Assembly: GCF_902713425.1 (NCBI RefSeq)
Contig: NC_081194.1
Coordinates: 71,204,501 to 71,268,500, forward strand
DNA length: 64,000 nucleotides
From: Acipenser ruthenus
Lineage: Eukaryota > Chordata > Actinopteri > Acipenseriformes > Acipenseridae
Direction: 5' to 3'
This document shows, one piece after another, positions 47,024 through 60,509 of the stretch; position 1 is the stretch's first letter; each line of letters opens with the position of its first letter. The position numbers and the translations under genes are program-made. The notes below the pieces were generated by a model. That model did not search any database, was not told where the DNA came from, and was given only the letters and a program-made list of their open reading frames with translations.

Positions 47024-47469
47024 ATGGATGGAGATAAGTGCCTCTTTTATTATTATCCCCAGCTGAATAAGACCATTTTGTAATAATACATATCTTGGAC
47101 TACCTTATTGTTAACATTAATTGGGACTACTATTTCATATTGTTAACCTGGGTCTGTAAAGTCAGCTGTTTGTGTGGTATTGGTTCTTCAATGTTCAGAT
47201 TTATATTTTGTAATGAAAAGACTAACTAGGACTTAATGACGTTGGAGTTCCTTTATTTGGTTCTGGTATTTGTAGAACCCTGACTGATCAGTTTTTAGAT
47301 TCTAGATAATTAAATGTTCCTATTTTAAGGATTTAGAGCAACTGATTTATTTGTATTTCAATTTGTATCCTTTTTTATGCAGTGTTCAGTTGAATGAGAG
47401 AAAACAGAGGAGTGGAAGACAATAAAAAGCTGTCTTATCTTATTGATATCAAGAGTATTGCAATTGGTA

Positions 47470-48880
47470 AGTTAATTGGTGTGAGGTAATACAAGAAAAC
47501 AAGTCATGTCAAGAAATTGTGTTTAGAAAAAAAATACAACTAATATAACTGGCATGAATTGCAAAAAGTAATAATCTGACCTGTTCAAAATGTAGAAGCT
47601 AACAAAGAGAATGCAAAAGTGATTTCTTTCTTTCAGTTGAAATCCTCTCATTCTAACTTTGCAGGAGACAGCATAAATTGACATTATTATTTACTTGGAT
47701 AATTCTGGCACAGCAAACATGTCAATGGAAAGCCATATTCTCTGCAGAAAACATATAGACATAATAAATACTCATCGCAGTAACTGCAGCCTGTCGTCTG
47801 CTGCTTCTTTGTGACCTGATGTTGATGGAGACAAGCATGGTGACAAGAAGTCACCGGACATTTGATTCCCATAGAAGATAGAGTGAAAAATCAAGAGGTC
47901 ATTTAAAAAACATTTTTATTAACAGGACGTTAAGATTTTTTTTTTTAATTGTAAACTGACCCATTTTAAGATTAAACAGTGTTCTTTTTTGACCTTTAAC
48001 AATTAAAAGGGAGTGACTTTCTGATGTAAACAAGTTGCATTTGAGATCCAAACGAACAAGAACATTAAAAGAAAATACATGTTGTACAGCATTTATTTAA
48101 GAAAAAATAGATTTCACTTGAAACTAAATATATATTTTACCTCAACTTTATTTGACTGAATACTTGCATCAAGTTTCACAGACTTGCATCAAGTTTCCTA
48201 TTTTCCTGACTTTTATCTAATTTTGCTGTTTTGTTCACTCTCAAGTATTGGCATCTCTGGGTTTGTGAAAGGAGCAGTTAAAGTTCACTTATGTGGTATG
48301 CATGCTAATTTCAGGTGTAAACTGAATCTTAAATTAATTTAATTTGAGTTCCTGAGCAAAAATTCCAAAATTCCTGCCAGTTTTCAGCTTTTTTTTTTAA
48401 CTTCTCATCACTTTCATCTCCACTGTCTAAAGGAGCTCTCTGGGTGGAAACAGCCTGCCCATCTACACCTCGGTGTAGTGCTGGGCAGTGTCACCACAGG
48501 AGGTTTGTAAACGCTACAGAAAAACACAAAAAGACACTTCTGCACATTATCCACCCCTCTGAGACACATACCATGAAAAACTACTGAAATCCAAGACATC
48601 ATTGTATTTATTTTTATTCCTCTCGTCTGTTCTGCTGAAACAGGTCTGCACTGTCAGTGACATCTCAACTCTGCCCCCTGGTGTATCTTTTCAATGGCAA
48701 TGTCCACAATATCATAAATACAGATGTACTTTCTTTTGCATTTTTCAATAAAATTAATTTACTCATCTTAACTTAGTGTGTGGTTCAAAATTATAAATGG
48801 GACTACTTTATTGGCGTAAGGGTATTTAATAATAAAATAATAATAATAATAATTTTTTGCCCCAAGCCCAAAATATATAT
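47470..48880. other. IFT172-copy intron, nothing recognised
   Basis: Expected IFT172 exons were looked for and not found. A possible exon-like block on the minus strand near 48430-48520 has no recognisable domain. Confidence 0.35.
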
Positions 48881-48884
48881 ATAA

Positions 48885-49580
48885 TTAGGGGTGGGCACCA
48901 ATATCGATATTTTGATATGATATTGCTAATAATTTCTGTATCATGGGATTTAAAAAAAATTCACGTACACTCGCAGAGAAGTACTTTTTATTGCTAATAC
49001 TGCTAAAAATGCAAATGCAGTATAATTAGTGTTCCGCGTTTAAGGTTTTTATCTTTAAAAAAAATTCTGTGAATTTTTCGGAGTTTATTTTACATATATT
49101 ACAATAGGGATAAAATCGGTAAAAAAAATGTTTTAAATTGAAAAATAAGTAAAAATCGGGGTGGGGGGGATCTCAGTATACACCCTTTACATGTGGAATA
49201 TGATGCACAGCATGGTTTCTGATTAATAATGATGGCATCTATGAAGCAGAATCTCTAAGCCACATTTTCCCGAGTTAGCTGGTACCCTGCAAACGTTTGA
49301 GCAATCGCTGTGCTGGCGGAAATAGTATCTACATTGTATGAATGTTACATTGGCACAAAACAGGCCAGGTTTATTCGCCTTGAAATCATAAAAAGCATAA
49401 TCAAAAACACAGCCTCCATGTTGTCAAACAAAACCTCACGATCCGCATGTAATGATGGCCCGAGTTCAAGGGTTTGTTTAAACAGGAAGTGCACTCACTT
49501 CAGTAATTTATAGGGGTGGGCAACGATATGAAAATTGTATATCGATATTGTGTACGTATTTCGATAATATAGAAGTCTTC
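48885..49580. repeat. Two hAT-like element tips
   Basis: TAGGGGTGGGCACCAATATC at about 48887 and TAGGGGTGGGCAACGATATG at about 49511 are the same kind of hAT-like terminus, in the same orientation. Each is followed by AT-rich, TATCGATA-type sequence. No inverted partner end was found. Confidence 0.4.
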
Positions 49581-50259
49581 CAAAACACAGAAAAATACAA
49601 CACAATTGCAATATGAAACATATTGTAGCGTGCAAAGGGGAAGGTAGCATTAGGGCTTGTAGGTGACGTACAGTGGCACTGTGCTATAGTGCGAGAGGTC
49701 CCGGGTTTGCGCCCGCCCTCCGCCTGTGTGGATTACCTCGCCCTGTGTGATGTGCCTGTCTGTGGGAACCAGGATCTCTACAATATATACATATTTAGAT
49801 GTTAACAGATATTTACATATGAAAAGCACGTGGTGCTTTACTTTTTTAGAGGATGCTGAAAGTACTGTACGTAATCGAACGAGAGCTCGTCAAGCACAGT
49901 TATGCTCTTTTCTGCAAAACCAGTGGAGACGCCGTTTTGCTTTTTCTGCACTGCTAAATGCAGTGGCGACGATCTGCAGTAGCATGATCGAAACATTTAG
50001 GCGAAAACACACGGAGATGAGACGGTTGGTATCGGTGGAAAAAAAATGTTGCGGTCGCACTGTGGCGTTTGGGGATACGAGTTGTCCCAAATACTTTTAT
50101 TTAAGTTGCAAAACCAAAAATATTTTTTTACCACAAAATATTATACAAGTACTTTGATTTAAAAAAAAAACAACGTAAATTATATGTATATGCACTATTT
50201 ACCATTGGTATGAATTTACTATTCATCAATATTAACAAATCAACTTGGCTCATCAGGCA

Positions 50260-50261
<2 letters not shown>

Positions 50262-50329
<68 letters not shown>

Positions 50330-50363
50330 CTCGATAGATAGATAGATAGATAGATAGATAGGT
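50262..50363. repeat. (TA)n and (GATA)n microsatellites
   Basis: About 65 bp of TA are followed by seven GATA units. Confidence 0.95.
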
Positions 50364-50686
50364 AGATATTTAGGCATGTTTATCACACAGAAATGTCTGA
50401 TAAACAATGACATAATTAGTTGCGCAGAAATCCACTGACCACCAACTGCGGTTGTGTTAGTGTGGTTGTAATTCGCACACACAGTTAGTGCGAATTAACT
50501 GTTTATTTGATTTTTGATTTCTTCTTGTCTTCCCGTCTGCACTTGAGAGAGTTAACGTTTGAGGGTTCCAGTAATGGTTGTTAGTGGCTGCTATTATAAA
50601 TCAGTGCAGCTAAAGCCTTTGCAGACAAACAGAATGTGAAGCTTGCATGAAAAGCAACTTGTCATTTTCATATGTGAATTAAACAG

Positions 50687-50690
<4 letters not shown>

Positions 50691-50754
<64 letters not shown>
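50691..50754. repeat. (TTA)n microsatellite
   Basis: About 64 bp of TTA triplets, 230 bp before the 50985 IFT172-copy exon. Confidence 0.95.
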
Positions 50755-51094
50755 AAGGGTAAAATGATGAACTTTTCTTAAACTGACAATAGCCTGCTTG
50801 ACTGTTGCAAAATATATTTCTTGGTTCTCTTAATGTGATTTGTTCAAACCATTACGTTTATCTGAGATTTGTAAAAAAAAAAAAGAACAAAAAACATAAA
50901 TGTGGACACATTTTTGCCCCCTTTTTTGCTGTCCTTCAACCTGTGATGGTTCTGTTTAAATTATAAATAATATATTATTTTCAGGCTGCTGAGCTGTAAA
51001 TTAACCTGGACCTCATTAAGAAGCTATAGATGCCTTTATAGAAGAAGAATGGAACAAAGCCAAGCAAGTGGCCAAGGAACTTGAACCAAGGTGA

Positions 51095-52500
51095 ACCCAT
51101 CTCTATTCATTTCTAGAAAATCGTGCAACCTTGAATCTCTTTAAGAAAAAAAACAAAAAAAAAACAACCTGCAAGCTGTCCATGTATTCTAAAAATGCTT
51201 GTTAGTGTACAGTATGTAATTATATATTTATTTTTACTTCTATTGGCAATATATATGAATACAAAACTTTAAAAAAATATATATTATAATGTATTTGCAG
51301 ACTGACTACTTTCCCTTGCATGTTTGCTGGCCTTGTGCCTTAAATTACAGAGGATCTTCAGTCTCTCATAACAAATAATTTCCTCCAGACATCAAGGCAT
51401 CAACAACCATTCACACACATTATGCCAGTATTTTATTTCTCCCTAGAAATGTATATGGAATCAATAAAATACAACCAAGGAGACAATGCAGAGAAAACTA
51501 ACGAGTAACTTAAGTAAAAAAAAAAAAACTTGCAGATGAAGATATATAAAAATCTATTTTAATTAAAAATAAATAATATTGTATGATTATTTGTCATAAT
51601 ATTATATGATGAAAGTTATCCTCTTTGTTAAATAGTTGAATGTAGCGTGACTGTGTAAAATAATATAGTATTATGCTGCAATATAATGATACAACAGACA
51701 CAGATTTGCAGTACAGCGTCCGTTTTTGTACCCTTCAGAATTACAGATCTCAGTTTACAGGTATTTATACTGTGAATGTTGTGTACAAACATACATACAT
51801 GAAAATATTTAACACAGGTGCATACAGATATGTTGCATATTGATTTTGAGAGGTTTTACATACCTTGAAATATCCCAAATCATCAGAAAAGTGAATGAAA
51901 GTGAGATATGAAAATGAATGTGTCCTTTCTACTTGTAGCATTAAAATTATTTCACACTCATGCCTCTGGTGTTTTTCTGGAAATGTTGCTGCTAGGAATA
52001 GCTATGGTCAAAAGTTGTATTATTTCATATCCTCTGCACAGACCTCAGAACCGAACCAGCAATTCGTCCTCTCTTGGCAGCCAGCAGTCAGGCAACCTCC
52101 ATTGAAGTATAACATGTATTTACAATAATGTTCATTGCTGTGTTCCATGTTGTACAGTTTCTGCACTGCAGCCGATATAAGCTCCCACGGTGGGATGTTT
52201 ACTATAATGGAATTAACAAATGCTTATTTTGTTATTCTCAAGAAATCACAGAAACACATGCCTCCCACTTTCCATGGATTGGAAGTGCTAATCAAACCGC
52301 GCAAGCGTCCAACATTTGCTCTGTTCAGAATCTCATGGGTGTTAGGGCACAATGCAAACACCCATTTTTACCCATTCAATCGCTCTTGAGTTTTGTTCAT
52401 ATATATATATTTTTATTTTAAAACAGTATGCTATTCGGGGAGATGAGAACAAGAACATCGAAAACTAGTATTGATAAGCCGCTTTTTTTTTGTTTTTTTT
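51095..52500. other. IFT172-copy intron, nothing recognised
   Basis: Short open frames near 51895-52420 have no domain and no splice context. Confidence 0.4.
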
Positions 52501-53049
52501 GCAGGAATGAAGATTTATGTGGATCAGCGCTACAAAGAAAATTTAAAGAACCAAGCCAAAGTTGACTCAGTACGTGACTCATTTTTCGGTTTTGTATCTT
52601 ACTATGAAAAACAAATCATGCAGTTAAGGTATTCGTGATATTGAAAACAAGAAATTGTATAGCTTTAGGAAAAAAAATGTAACGGGTTGATGAAATATTA
52701 AATAAGAATTCTGTCCATTTGTCTTTCTGGGCTGGAAAAGTTCTACTAATATTTTCCTTATTCTGAAGATCTGCCGGTTTGTAAACTTTCTTATGTTCTT
52801 CAAAGTAAATGTGAATATGCTGTGCCTGCTTAGTTTAGCAACTGTTTTAATATTTTTTTTTTCTGTACACTGCATGGAATGGATTTTCTTCTATAAACCT
52901 AACTCATATAAATGAACAAAATCTGTTCACGAATTACACATTTCAAGGGCAGATTGCAAAATATCAACCTCATTTGTTTTTATATTGTTCTTATTCTAAT
53001 CAATTACTGCATATCTACATATGCCAGGTAACTATATATATATATATAT

Positions 53050-53776
53050 ATGTTGGCCTGCGTGGTTCAGGGGGCGTGGAGCGGGGGTTCATAATCTTCT
53101 AATCTTCTAATTTTCTAATTCCCTGTCAATTAGTATCTATTTTCTATTTAAGCCCTGATCACCGGCACCCTTTCTGTCTAGTGTTTCGTTTTCCTCCTCC
53201 TCCCCTCCTCCACCTTCATACATGCCTTTGCATCGGTCGTCTCTAGGGGGCAAGTGAGTCTCACTTCCCCGACCTCAGGGTTAGGCATCCGCCTCCCTTA
53301 TCTTCAGGGGGGTTCTCACCATGTGAGTCAGAGCGGACCCCCGGCCATACCCTGTCCTGTCGCAGCTCCTGCGCTTATCTTGCCTCACTCTGTTCAATTC
53401 TGCCTTTCTTTCGGGACATGGCCCTCGTGCTCGAGTCCCATATTAACCTCTATGCTCTGTCCTTATTTCAGGTCCCAGGCAGCGTGACGTGTCGGTCAAT
53501 CAGGGGTTTAACGAGCGCCCCTTACAGAAGTCTCAGGCGCTGGGTACCCCTCTCTCTCATCTCCTTTCTTGTCCCCGTCATCTGGGACCGACTTCCTCTC
53601 GAGGGGCGGCTCTCCGAGTCATAACCCTGGTATGTGTTTTCGGTGTGCTGGGTCCTCAGCCCCTGGGATGTGTCGGCATCGCCGCCCTCAGTCAGCGACC
53701 ATCTTTCTATCCTACTAACTGCTCCTCCTGCCTCTTCTGCCTTTTCCTTCACCCCAACTCACGCCCCGTGAAATAA
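53050..53776 (+). repeat. GC-rich unclassified block between TA runs
   Basis: A C-rich block of about 720 bp begins TTGGCCTGCGTGGTTCAGG and ends CACGCCCCGTGAAATAAA. It lies between two TA runs and contrasts sharply with the AT-rich surroundings. It ends in AATAAA, as an LTR or retrocopy might. Open frames inside show no known domain. Confidence 0.35.
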
Positions 53777-53837
53777 ATATATATATATATATATATCTTT
53801 GAGCTAAAAATATATATATATATATATACTGTATATA

Positions 53838-55498
53838 CAAGTACCCGTCTAAAGTTTGAGTACACTTGCTGGAAACTAGTTTTTTTTCATAATTGACAAT
53901 GTTTTATGTCGTATACGTTTCTGTAAATACTTGAAAATGAAAACACATGTTACAATATACAAAACAAAACATAAGGAGTATCAAAGCAATGTTCAAGAAA
54001 ATTGAAAATTGTCTCTAAATCTTGGATTCCTCAAAATACCACCCTTTGCCTTAATAACAGCCTCACAAACACAAGGCATTCTGTTAACAAGTTTTAGTAG
54101 GAAATCACCCGACATGTCTTCACAGCTCTTCTGCAGCAATTCCCAGAGATGTAGGGCACTTGTGGGTAGCTTTGCTTTGACTCTTCTGTCCAGTTCGTCC
54201 CATACAAGTTCTATGGGATTGAGGTCTGGAGACTGGGCAGGCCAGGTCATTAGACTGAGTTGTCCTTCACTTTCCTTCTTCGCCAGACAGTTCTTGCACA
54301 ACTTTGAGGTGTGTTTCGGGTCATTATCTTGATGAAGAATGAAGGACTGCCCAACTAGCTGTAATCCTGATGGAATGGCATGCCTCTGAAGTATGCTATG
54401 ATAGCCATGCTGGTTGAGCTTGCCATGGACTTGGTAAAGATCACCAACTCTGTCACCAGCAAAGCAACCCCAGACCTCGACACTGCCTCCTCCATGCTTG
54501 ACAGTAGGAACCACACATGCAGAACTGATGCGCTCACCCTCTCTGCATCTTACAAATACTCGGCGGTTGGACCCAAATATTTCAAATTTTGACTCATCGG
54601 TCCATAAGACCGACTTCCACTCCTCAAACGTCCAGTTTCTGTGTTTTTTGGCCCAGGCAAGTCTCTTTCTCTTATTCTGCACTCTTAACAATGGTTTCTT
54701 TGCAGCAATTCTTCCAGTTAGGCCAGCTTCACACAATCTCTGAACAGTTGATGCTGAAACATCTGTACTTCTAGTAGCATTTAGCTGAGCTTGTATTTCA
54801 GGGGCAGTTAATTGCCGGTTTCGCAGACTTGTGACTCGAATGAACTTGTTCTCTGATTCTGAGGTCACCCTTGGCCTGCCTGACCTTGTTCGGTCCTCAT
54901 GAGTGCCAGTTTCTTCAAATCGTTTGATGGTCTTGGCCACAGCAGTTACAGACACTTGCAAAGTTCTTGCGATTTGTCTTAAAGATTGACCTTCATTTCT
55001 TAAAGTAATTACAATTTTTTATTTGCTTAACTGAGCGTGTTTTGCCATTTTCTGCTCCCTTACATTCAGGAATGACAAACTTGTGCCTATGCTACCTATA
55101 GTTATAGTAATCATGGACCCTCACCTGTTAACAATAATTGGTGACAAAAGGTTAATTAGGTAACATGCTAGTTAACTCGGAGAACATCTAACAAAGACAC
55201 TTTTATACTTAGGCCAGTGTTCTAACACGGTGTTATACACATTTCAGACTTTTAACTGACTTGGGCTTCAGACTGAAATCCCTTTGCTTTGGGTGACCAT
55301 TTCATTGAAATTGACAAGATTTACATTTTCATTTAAAAATAAAATTTTTGAATGCAATTCACTTATGATTATCAGCTTATATAAGTACACGTATCATATA
55401 ATGAAATATTAACTGTTTATAGACAAGTTTATACAGTTAAAAGCATAGATAATCATGAAAAACCTGGTTTCAAGCAGGTGTACTCAAACTTTTGACTG

Positions 55499-55503
<5 letters not shown>
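53838..55503 (-). mobile_element. Tc1-like DNA transposon
   Basis: The inverted ends are AAGTACCCGTCTAAAGTTTG on the left and, inverted, AGTACCAGTCAAAAGTTTG on the right. The flanks are TA, in fact TA microsatellites on both sides. The only gene is the minus-strand transposase at 53993-54961 and its N-terminal lead. Size (about 1.67 kb), ends and gene position are those of a complete Tc1/mariner element. Confidence 0.85.
53993..55049 (-). pseudogene. Tc1 transposase, nearly complete
   Basis: From 54961 down, 322 residues are open: paired HTH (VTAVAKTIKRFEETG), GRPR-type hook (RTRSGRPRV), second HTH, then the DDE core with VLWTDESKFEIF, FILHQDNDPKHTS and WPAQSPDLNPIELVWDELD. The likely natural start is the ATG at about 55047 (MAKHAQLSK), but a TAA at the tenth codon interrupts it before KIVITLRNEGQSLRQIA. 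Catalytic D, D and E are all present. An isolated G-to-V-type change in VKHGGGSVEVWG is the other oddity. The copy is probably inactive as it stands, but young. Confidence 0.85.

Positions 55504-55585
<82 letters not shown>
55503..55585. repeat. (TA)n microsatellite
   Basis: About 80 bp of TA, abutting the Tc1 right end. Confidence 0.95.
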
Positions 55586-55588
<3 letters not shown>

Positions 55589-56507
55589 AATGCAGTTTTG
55601 GACAAAAGAAGAAAAACTGATGTGAAATACCTGCCTCTTTTCTTCAACTAATTCATAATAGTTTGAGAATCATGGGTGTCTTTTAAAATAGTACATTAGT
55701 TCTAAGTACCATAGTGCGTGCTTGTGTTGCAGTTTTAAATTAATGATTCCTCTAAATTAACCTTGTACACTTTGTCATGTTCCTACTTATGTGCTGAATG
55801 TGTCAGGGTTAAAAGGATGATTTATTATTCTACTCTCTCTTTGTTTGTTTTGTTCCCTTTCTCACTTGACATGTACACTGAAAGAGGTCAATGGGAGAAA
55901 TGCATTGAAACCGTATCAAAACAGGTAGGTCTTGTATGTACCTGAATGGCAATCCACAACCATAATCCTGCACACAGGGAATCTCTGTTTTTAATGTACT
56001 GAACATGTATTTCCAAGTGTGGTATAGAAAAATTGCCAACACGTATGATTAAGAATTATGGTAGGATGGTGTTGTGATGTACAGGTGAGTAGTGCTGTGT
56101 GTGTACGAGTAATCAACTGAAGAAGTAGGCGAGAAAGAATAAAATAATACATTTATATTGATTAGTTTACAAATAGTAATAAAAACTATTAAGTCCTTGT
56201 GTATTTAATAGATACAAATTTTACTAGAGAATATTGGATTTCATTTCAATAGTGACGTTAAGGTTGCTAAACAGTTGCTAAAAATGTGATTGCCGTCTAA
56301 TGCTTGGATGTAGTGGAAAGAGGGCGGTGGTGGTGTTAGTGGAGAGGGATGAAGCCTCTCTCTGTGCTCTGGGTCATTTCATATCCATGTGGACGCAGGA
56401 GAGTTTGGAATTTGGTTGGTTCACTGCCATTGCCAGTAAGGATATGGCGCCTTGTATTTCTTTCTTTATGATATGCTTTATAATATATAGTAACACATAA
56501 ATATAAA

Positions 56508-56800
56508 CTGGTGGTCAAAATTATCGTGTCACCAGCCTTGAAATAGAATTACTGATGGTGAGACATTTATTATCCTACTCAGACCCCTTTAGTTACTAAA
56601 TATATTGGTATCTCCAAATAGCTGGTCATCTTCTGTTTTAAAATATGCATAATCAAGCCATATCACCAGTTCAGTGGGATCCCAAAATGTTACCCATTGT
56701 TAGGAATGTACTGTAGAACAGCTATGGGTGGGACTCTGATCACCTGGCTTTTCCCACTCAGGCCGCACGGGTATAAAATCTGGAACCAGGTACCCGCTGT
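56508..56800. repeat. Possible Tc1-like end fragment
   Basis: CTGGTGGTCAAAATTATCGT resembles a Tc1/mariner terminus. No transposase or opposite end was found. Confidence 0.25.
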
Positions 56801-57963
56801 GAAAAAAATCACAAATATTAATATTTTACGTGCATGATACATATTTAAATACTATATAGTACACATACATTTAGTCCCTTTGGATATGTAGACTTATGTA
56901 GCCTTTTTAAGTACTAGAAGCATTGAAATAATAATAATAATAAACATCTCAGTTCGAATAGTTGTTAATGTTAAAAATGCGCGTCATGCTGCGGGAGTCT
57001 ATGCGACATGTAGTCATATTCCGCTGTTATTGTTTTAAAATATGGCATCCAAGCAAAGAAGCTTATTTTTGTACTTTAGGCTACGTTAAAGTAGGTATGT
57101 TTGTAATTTATTCATTCGTTGATATATACGTTTCATTTAAAGCATGGTTAATATTGATGTTCGTATATTATTTTTCTTTTTCACATCAGTTTGGTTTATA
57201 CTGTAGTGTGTTAATCTACATGATTAACAGAATGATGTGCTTGCCTTTTTTCTGTCCCATGAGATTCTGGCTCTCTAAAGCAGCAGAACGCATTTTTGTC
57301 CCAGATGACTTTCCAATTATTAGATATCCTTGACATTTTAATCAGAGGTACTAATTTTTGATTTAAAGGAGAATAAACACCTCTCAAATTGGGCACATCT
57401 GTAAATATATTTGACTTTCTCCAGAACTACAAGGTCCTTCACAGATATTTTGCCCTCTATGCAACACACCTGATCAAAGAGGTTATGAACCTGTATGTGC
57501 AGCATGGAGCTCCAGCCAACTCACAGGTACCGTCCTCCTAATGAGCTTTAATTACCCATAGCTAACAAAATAATTCCAGTACATCTAATCTAAAATACCA
57601 CCATCTTCTCCTTTTATGAAAGATACGCACATTTTAATTGTATTTTTTTATAGCATAAACTAGTGACCTTCTTTTGCACTCTTTTTCCATGCTGCAATTT
57701 CCATTGACCAGCCAACCCACATGCTACAGTTAAGAATGTGTTGGTGTCTAAGAATGTGGATGTGAATGTTCTTTTTCTACATTCTCAGGCATTTTTACAA
57801 CAGGCTTCCCTGAGTAATCTAGACTCCAGACTGTTGCTGATAAAAACACTGAAATCTCAGTGTAGCTCAATCAATAAAGTCTTTACTTGCAGTTTCTAAC
57901 ATCGTTGCTTAGAATCACACTGTTAGAAAGTATTTTAATACATAAGCGCTGCTTTTCTAATAA

Positions 57964-58200
57964 TTATTATTATTTATTTCTTAGCAGGCACCCTTATCCA
58001 GGGCAACTTACAATTGTTACAAGATATCATATTATTTTTACATACAATTACCCATTTATACAGTTGGGTTTTTACTGGAGCAATCTAGGTAAAGTACCTT
58101 GCTCAAGAGTACAACAGCAGTGTCCCTTGCCTGGATTTGAACCCACGACCCTCCGGTCAAGAGTCCAGAGCCCTAACCACTACTCCACACTGCTGCCCGT
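57964..58200 (-). mobile_element. tRNA-derived SINE, inverted copy
   Basis: This is the same SINE as 8094-8325, on the minus strand, with the B box near 58140 and the tail TTGCCCTGGATAAGGGTGCC. A TAATTAT duplication flanks it (near 57961 and 58199). It lies in an IFT172-copy intron. Confidence 0.8.
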
Positions 58201-58204
58201 AATT

Positions 58205-60415
58205 ATAGTCGTGATAGCCTTTCTTTAAAAATTACGTTGGTTTTGAGTTAAGAATCCTAAATGTTTTGAACATTTCTTAAAATATTTGTCTTCTCGTGAG
58301 CAAGAACATCTCGTTTTAAATCTCGCAAGGTGTTACAATCCTGCAATAGAAATGTAGGAATTTGCTGTCACTCAGTAGTTGGAGTGGGTTTAAAGTATTC
58401 TGAACGTTTATTGGCTGTACACCGATTTCATTTTTGTTGTATCAGGGGAGTTTTATCGTTTTTATATCCTTTAAAACCGAAAATCAGAAGCCGTAATTAC
58501 ATTATAGGATGCAATTATGTTTGTGTGACGAGGAAGATGAAGCGGTATTGAGATAAATGTTTGTTTTGTGTAAATTTTTCAGTGTGAGAATATGATGAAG
58601 TCTTTGTTTATTAATTCAGTATTATGGTTTGTGATGATTTCACTGGAGGTTGCAGCCAAGCTTGCACTGAAAAAAAAAAAAAAGTATTGCCTCCCCCTGA
58701 TAGTAAGAAGAGGTTCACTTGAGCCAACTGAAAATGTAGAACTTTAAAAGCATCGCCAACAGTAACCTTTCTCTTCACCATATGATGAGTGGAACTATCT
58801 ATTAATATTGATTTTTGTTTTTCCACAAGAATGCTGAGCAATGTTGTATTAGCCCAACAGAGGGCTGGTTTCCACATATTATACTTGTTACCAATGTAAA
58901 GTATTGTAAGTATACATTGTTTTAGTTAATTAGCAGGTAAATGGATACATAATTTTTGTTCAGCATCACCTACCGTGGTTCAAAATTCATATTCATAATG
59001 CAGTTTTTGTATATGCCAAAAATGTATATGCCATATCTGAAGAAAATCTCAACTGTAACAGTAATGGATACATTCATACTAAAGCAGGCAAGTCTTCACA
59101 GGCAAAGAATGAATCTATTGAACTACTTTTACATGAACATGGATACTGCTTATATTAATTTGCAACAAATACAGTATTGGTGCTAAGGACCTCAAACTAC
59201 TCCAATTGATAATTGCAGGTCACTTATAGAAAATGGCAGATGGCTGGCCATTGGTAATATGGTGTATTATCCTTTCAGTTATGGCTGTTACGAATAGCTA
59301 TTGTTACTAAATCCTGACACGTGTCTCACTGTGTGTCTGGTGAGGCATAAGTCTGCTCATAGCTTTTTCTTATTTTATACAGATTTGTCTTTTTATTCGT
59401 GTCCATGTTAATAAACTCAACATTAGAGATAAATAAGTGTGTGTGTGTTTGCAGATTTTACCGCAGGTTTAACCACTTTTCATTGTTTTGTTACAATTAA
59501 AAATAGAAAAATAACTTGCTTTGGAAAAATTTCTTGTCTTGCTTTAAAAAAATACTGTAGTAATCCAAGACCACGGGCATGTGAAACGCGCAAGCATAGC
59601 GATAAATCATTTAAACTTTTTAAAACAAGTCATTTAGTTGTTTCGTTAGCATGAATGTTGTGTACACCATACATAAATTACATTACCACCAAACAAATGT
59701 ACACAATCAAAGCAATCCAGCTAGACCTATTTCATATTGAAATCCATTAGTATAGTATAGTATCTTTCTCTATTAGTAAATGGTAAATACAATTACATTC
59801 AAATTCAGGCTACTGATACAGCTAATGGGTTACATTTTCATCCACAGCCTTTACAATTACAACAGCAGAAGCCACTTTTTATAGCAGCTATTTATATTTC
59901 ATCAGCATCTCCAGGCACTTCTCAATGAAGAACCAGAGTACATTGATTAACAATTAAAGCCTGGTCAAATAACAAGTTTTCAGCATTCTTTAAAACTGTT
60001 TGAGCAAGCTTGTCTGATGGACTTGATGGACATAATGCACAGCACTTTATCCTCAGTAGTCCCTGTGGATATTGTAATTCCAGCAGTTGCTTGCAGATCA
60101 GGTGATTTTTTTTTGACAGTAAAATGTCCTCTGTTCTTTATGGTTAGGATTTGTATTGCAGCTACCTAAAGAGTCTGTCAAAACCTGCTTAAATTCCAGT
60201 TGCACTCCTTATTTCATGTAACAAGAGCATGTTTGGGTAAAAAAAAATGTGAAATTTAATTATAGGAAATTGTAGAAAACATGTAATAGATAATACAGTA
60301 TTAACATTTAATTATGGATTTCTTTATGAATTAAGCAGAACATAAAAGGTGCTTGAAGAGATTTAGATGTGTGTGTGTTTTCAGTCTAAGTAATTGTTTG
60401 TTGCCTGTGTTTATT
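58205..60415. other. IFT172-copy intron, nothing recognised
   Basis: The exons that should lie here in IFT172 (between the ALYATHLI and FEVPLPAKQ blocks) were looked for and not found. A few AT-rich simple repeats only. Confidence 0.4.
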
Positions 60416-60509
60416 TCTAGGGGATTCTTGATCATTCAGATTTCCACAACGTTGATGTTCCATTTGAAGTGCCTCTTCCTGCAAAGCAACATGCGACTGT
60501 GAGTGTTTG

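Noticed and set aside
48414-48602. Immunoglobulin-like exon on the minus strand
   Set aside because: The VYKPPVVTLPS block looked suggestive, but the Cys/Trp pattern of an Ig domain is missing.
49660-49720. SINE head with a B box
   Set aside because: CCCGGGTTTGCGCCCGCC only loosely fits a B box and no A box at the right distance was found.
49726-50157. 143-residue open frame as a gene
   Set aside because: No recognisable domain; it lies amid repeat tips and its length is within chance for this region.
59439-59654. 71-residue open frame as an exon
   Set aside because: No domain or conserved block; treated as chance.
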